6,553 nt of DNA from an uncultured Lachnospiraceae bacterium (GTDB taxonomy: Bacteria > Bacillota > Clostridia > Lachnospirales > Lachnospiraceae). The notes under the pieces are model-generated. The model did no database searches and was not told the DNA's origin. It was given only the letters and a program-made list of their open reading frames with translations. Where the stretch lies: contig CAJUIS010000048.1 of assembly GCA_910586645.1 (NCBI GenBank), positions 1 through 6,553 on the forward strand. Direction: 5' to 3'. The position numbers and the translations under genes are program-made. Position 1 is the first letter of the stretch. Each line of letters opens with the position of its first letter. Shown piece by piece: positions 6,553 through 6,553 of this stretch.

Positions 6553-6553
6553 C

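Overview
The window looks like chromosomal DNA from a low-to-medium GC Gram-positive anaerobe of the Clostridia, most likely Lachnospiraceae-like. This rests on the domain style of the large protein (BspA-type leucine-rich repeats, InlB/Flg_new repeats, Big_2- and Big_3-like Ig folds, a C-terminal Lys-rich Fn3-like module), strong GGAGG-type ribosome binding sites and AT-rich intergenic DNA. No taxon-specific marker gene is present, so the assignment is an inference.

Layout: everything supportable reads on the minus strand. From 6497 down to 474 lies one 2007-codon open frame for a giant modular surface or secreted protein. It fills 92% of the window. Its N-terminus has no signal peptide and starts inside an Ig-like module. 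The 43 bases just upstream are a large imperfect inverted repeat (6511-6552), so the gene is probably truncated, interrupted, or cut at a sequence or assembly edge. Below its stop is an intergenic stretch (69-473) with an intrinsic terminator (348-393), a possible coding remnant (257-412) and a perfect 16-bp inverted repeat (171-206). At the left edge (1-68) are the first 22 codons of an XRE/Cro-type DNA-binding regulator that runs out of the window, with a TTG start and a very good ribosome binding site.

Protein architecture, N to C: about nine Big_3-like Ig units of roughly 100 residues, interrupted after the sixth and after the ninth (counting the cut first one) by two related PPC-like beta-sandwich modules of the same length; then a beta-rich connector, an InlB/Flg_new-type repeat, five exactly 23-residue BspA-type leucine-rich repeats, two more Ig-like modules, a Big_2 domain, a second InlB-type repeat, a Lys-rich stretch and an Fn3-like domain. 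No catalytic domain, membrane segment or LPXTG sorting signal is visible. The likely role is adhesion or cell-surface interaction, with the strongly basic C-terminus as a possible non-covalent wall-binding end.

The large gene and the regulator are separated by a terminator, so they are probably separate transcription units. Nothing in the window shows that the regulator controls the surface protein. I found no convincing evidence of a wholly new system. The points most worth checking are the damaged 5' end with its hairpin, the 100-residue modular pitch with duplicated Ig-PPC blocks, and the AT-rich first PPC module.
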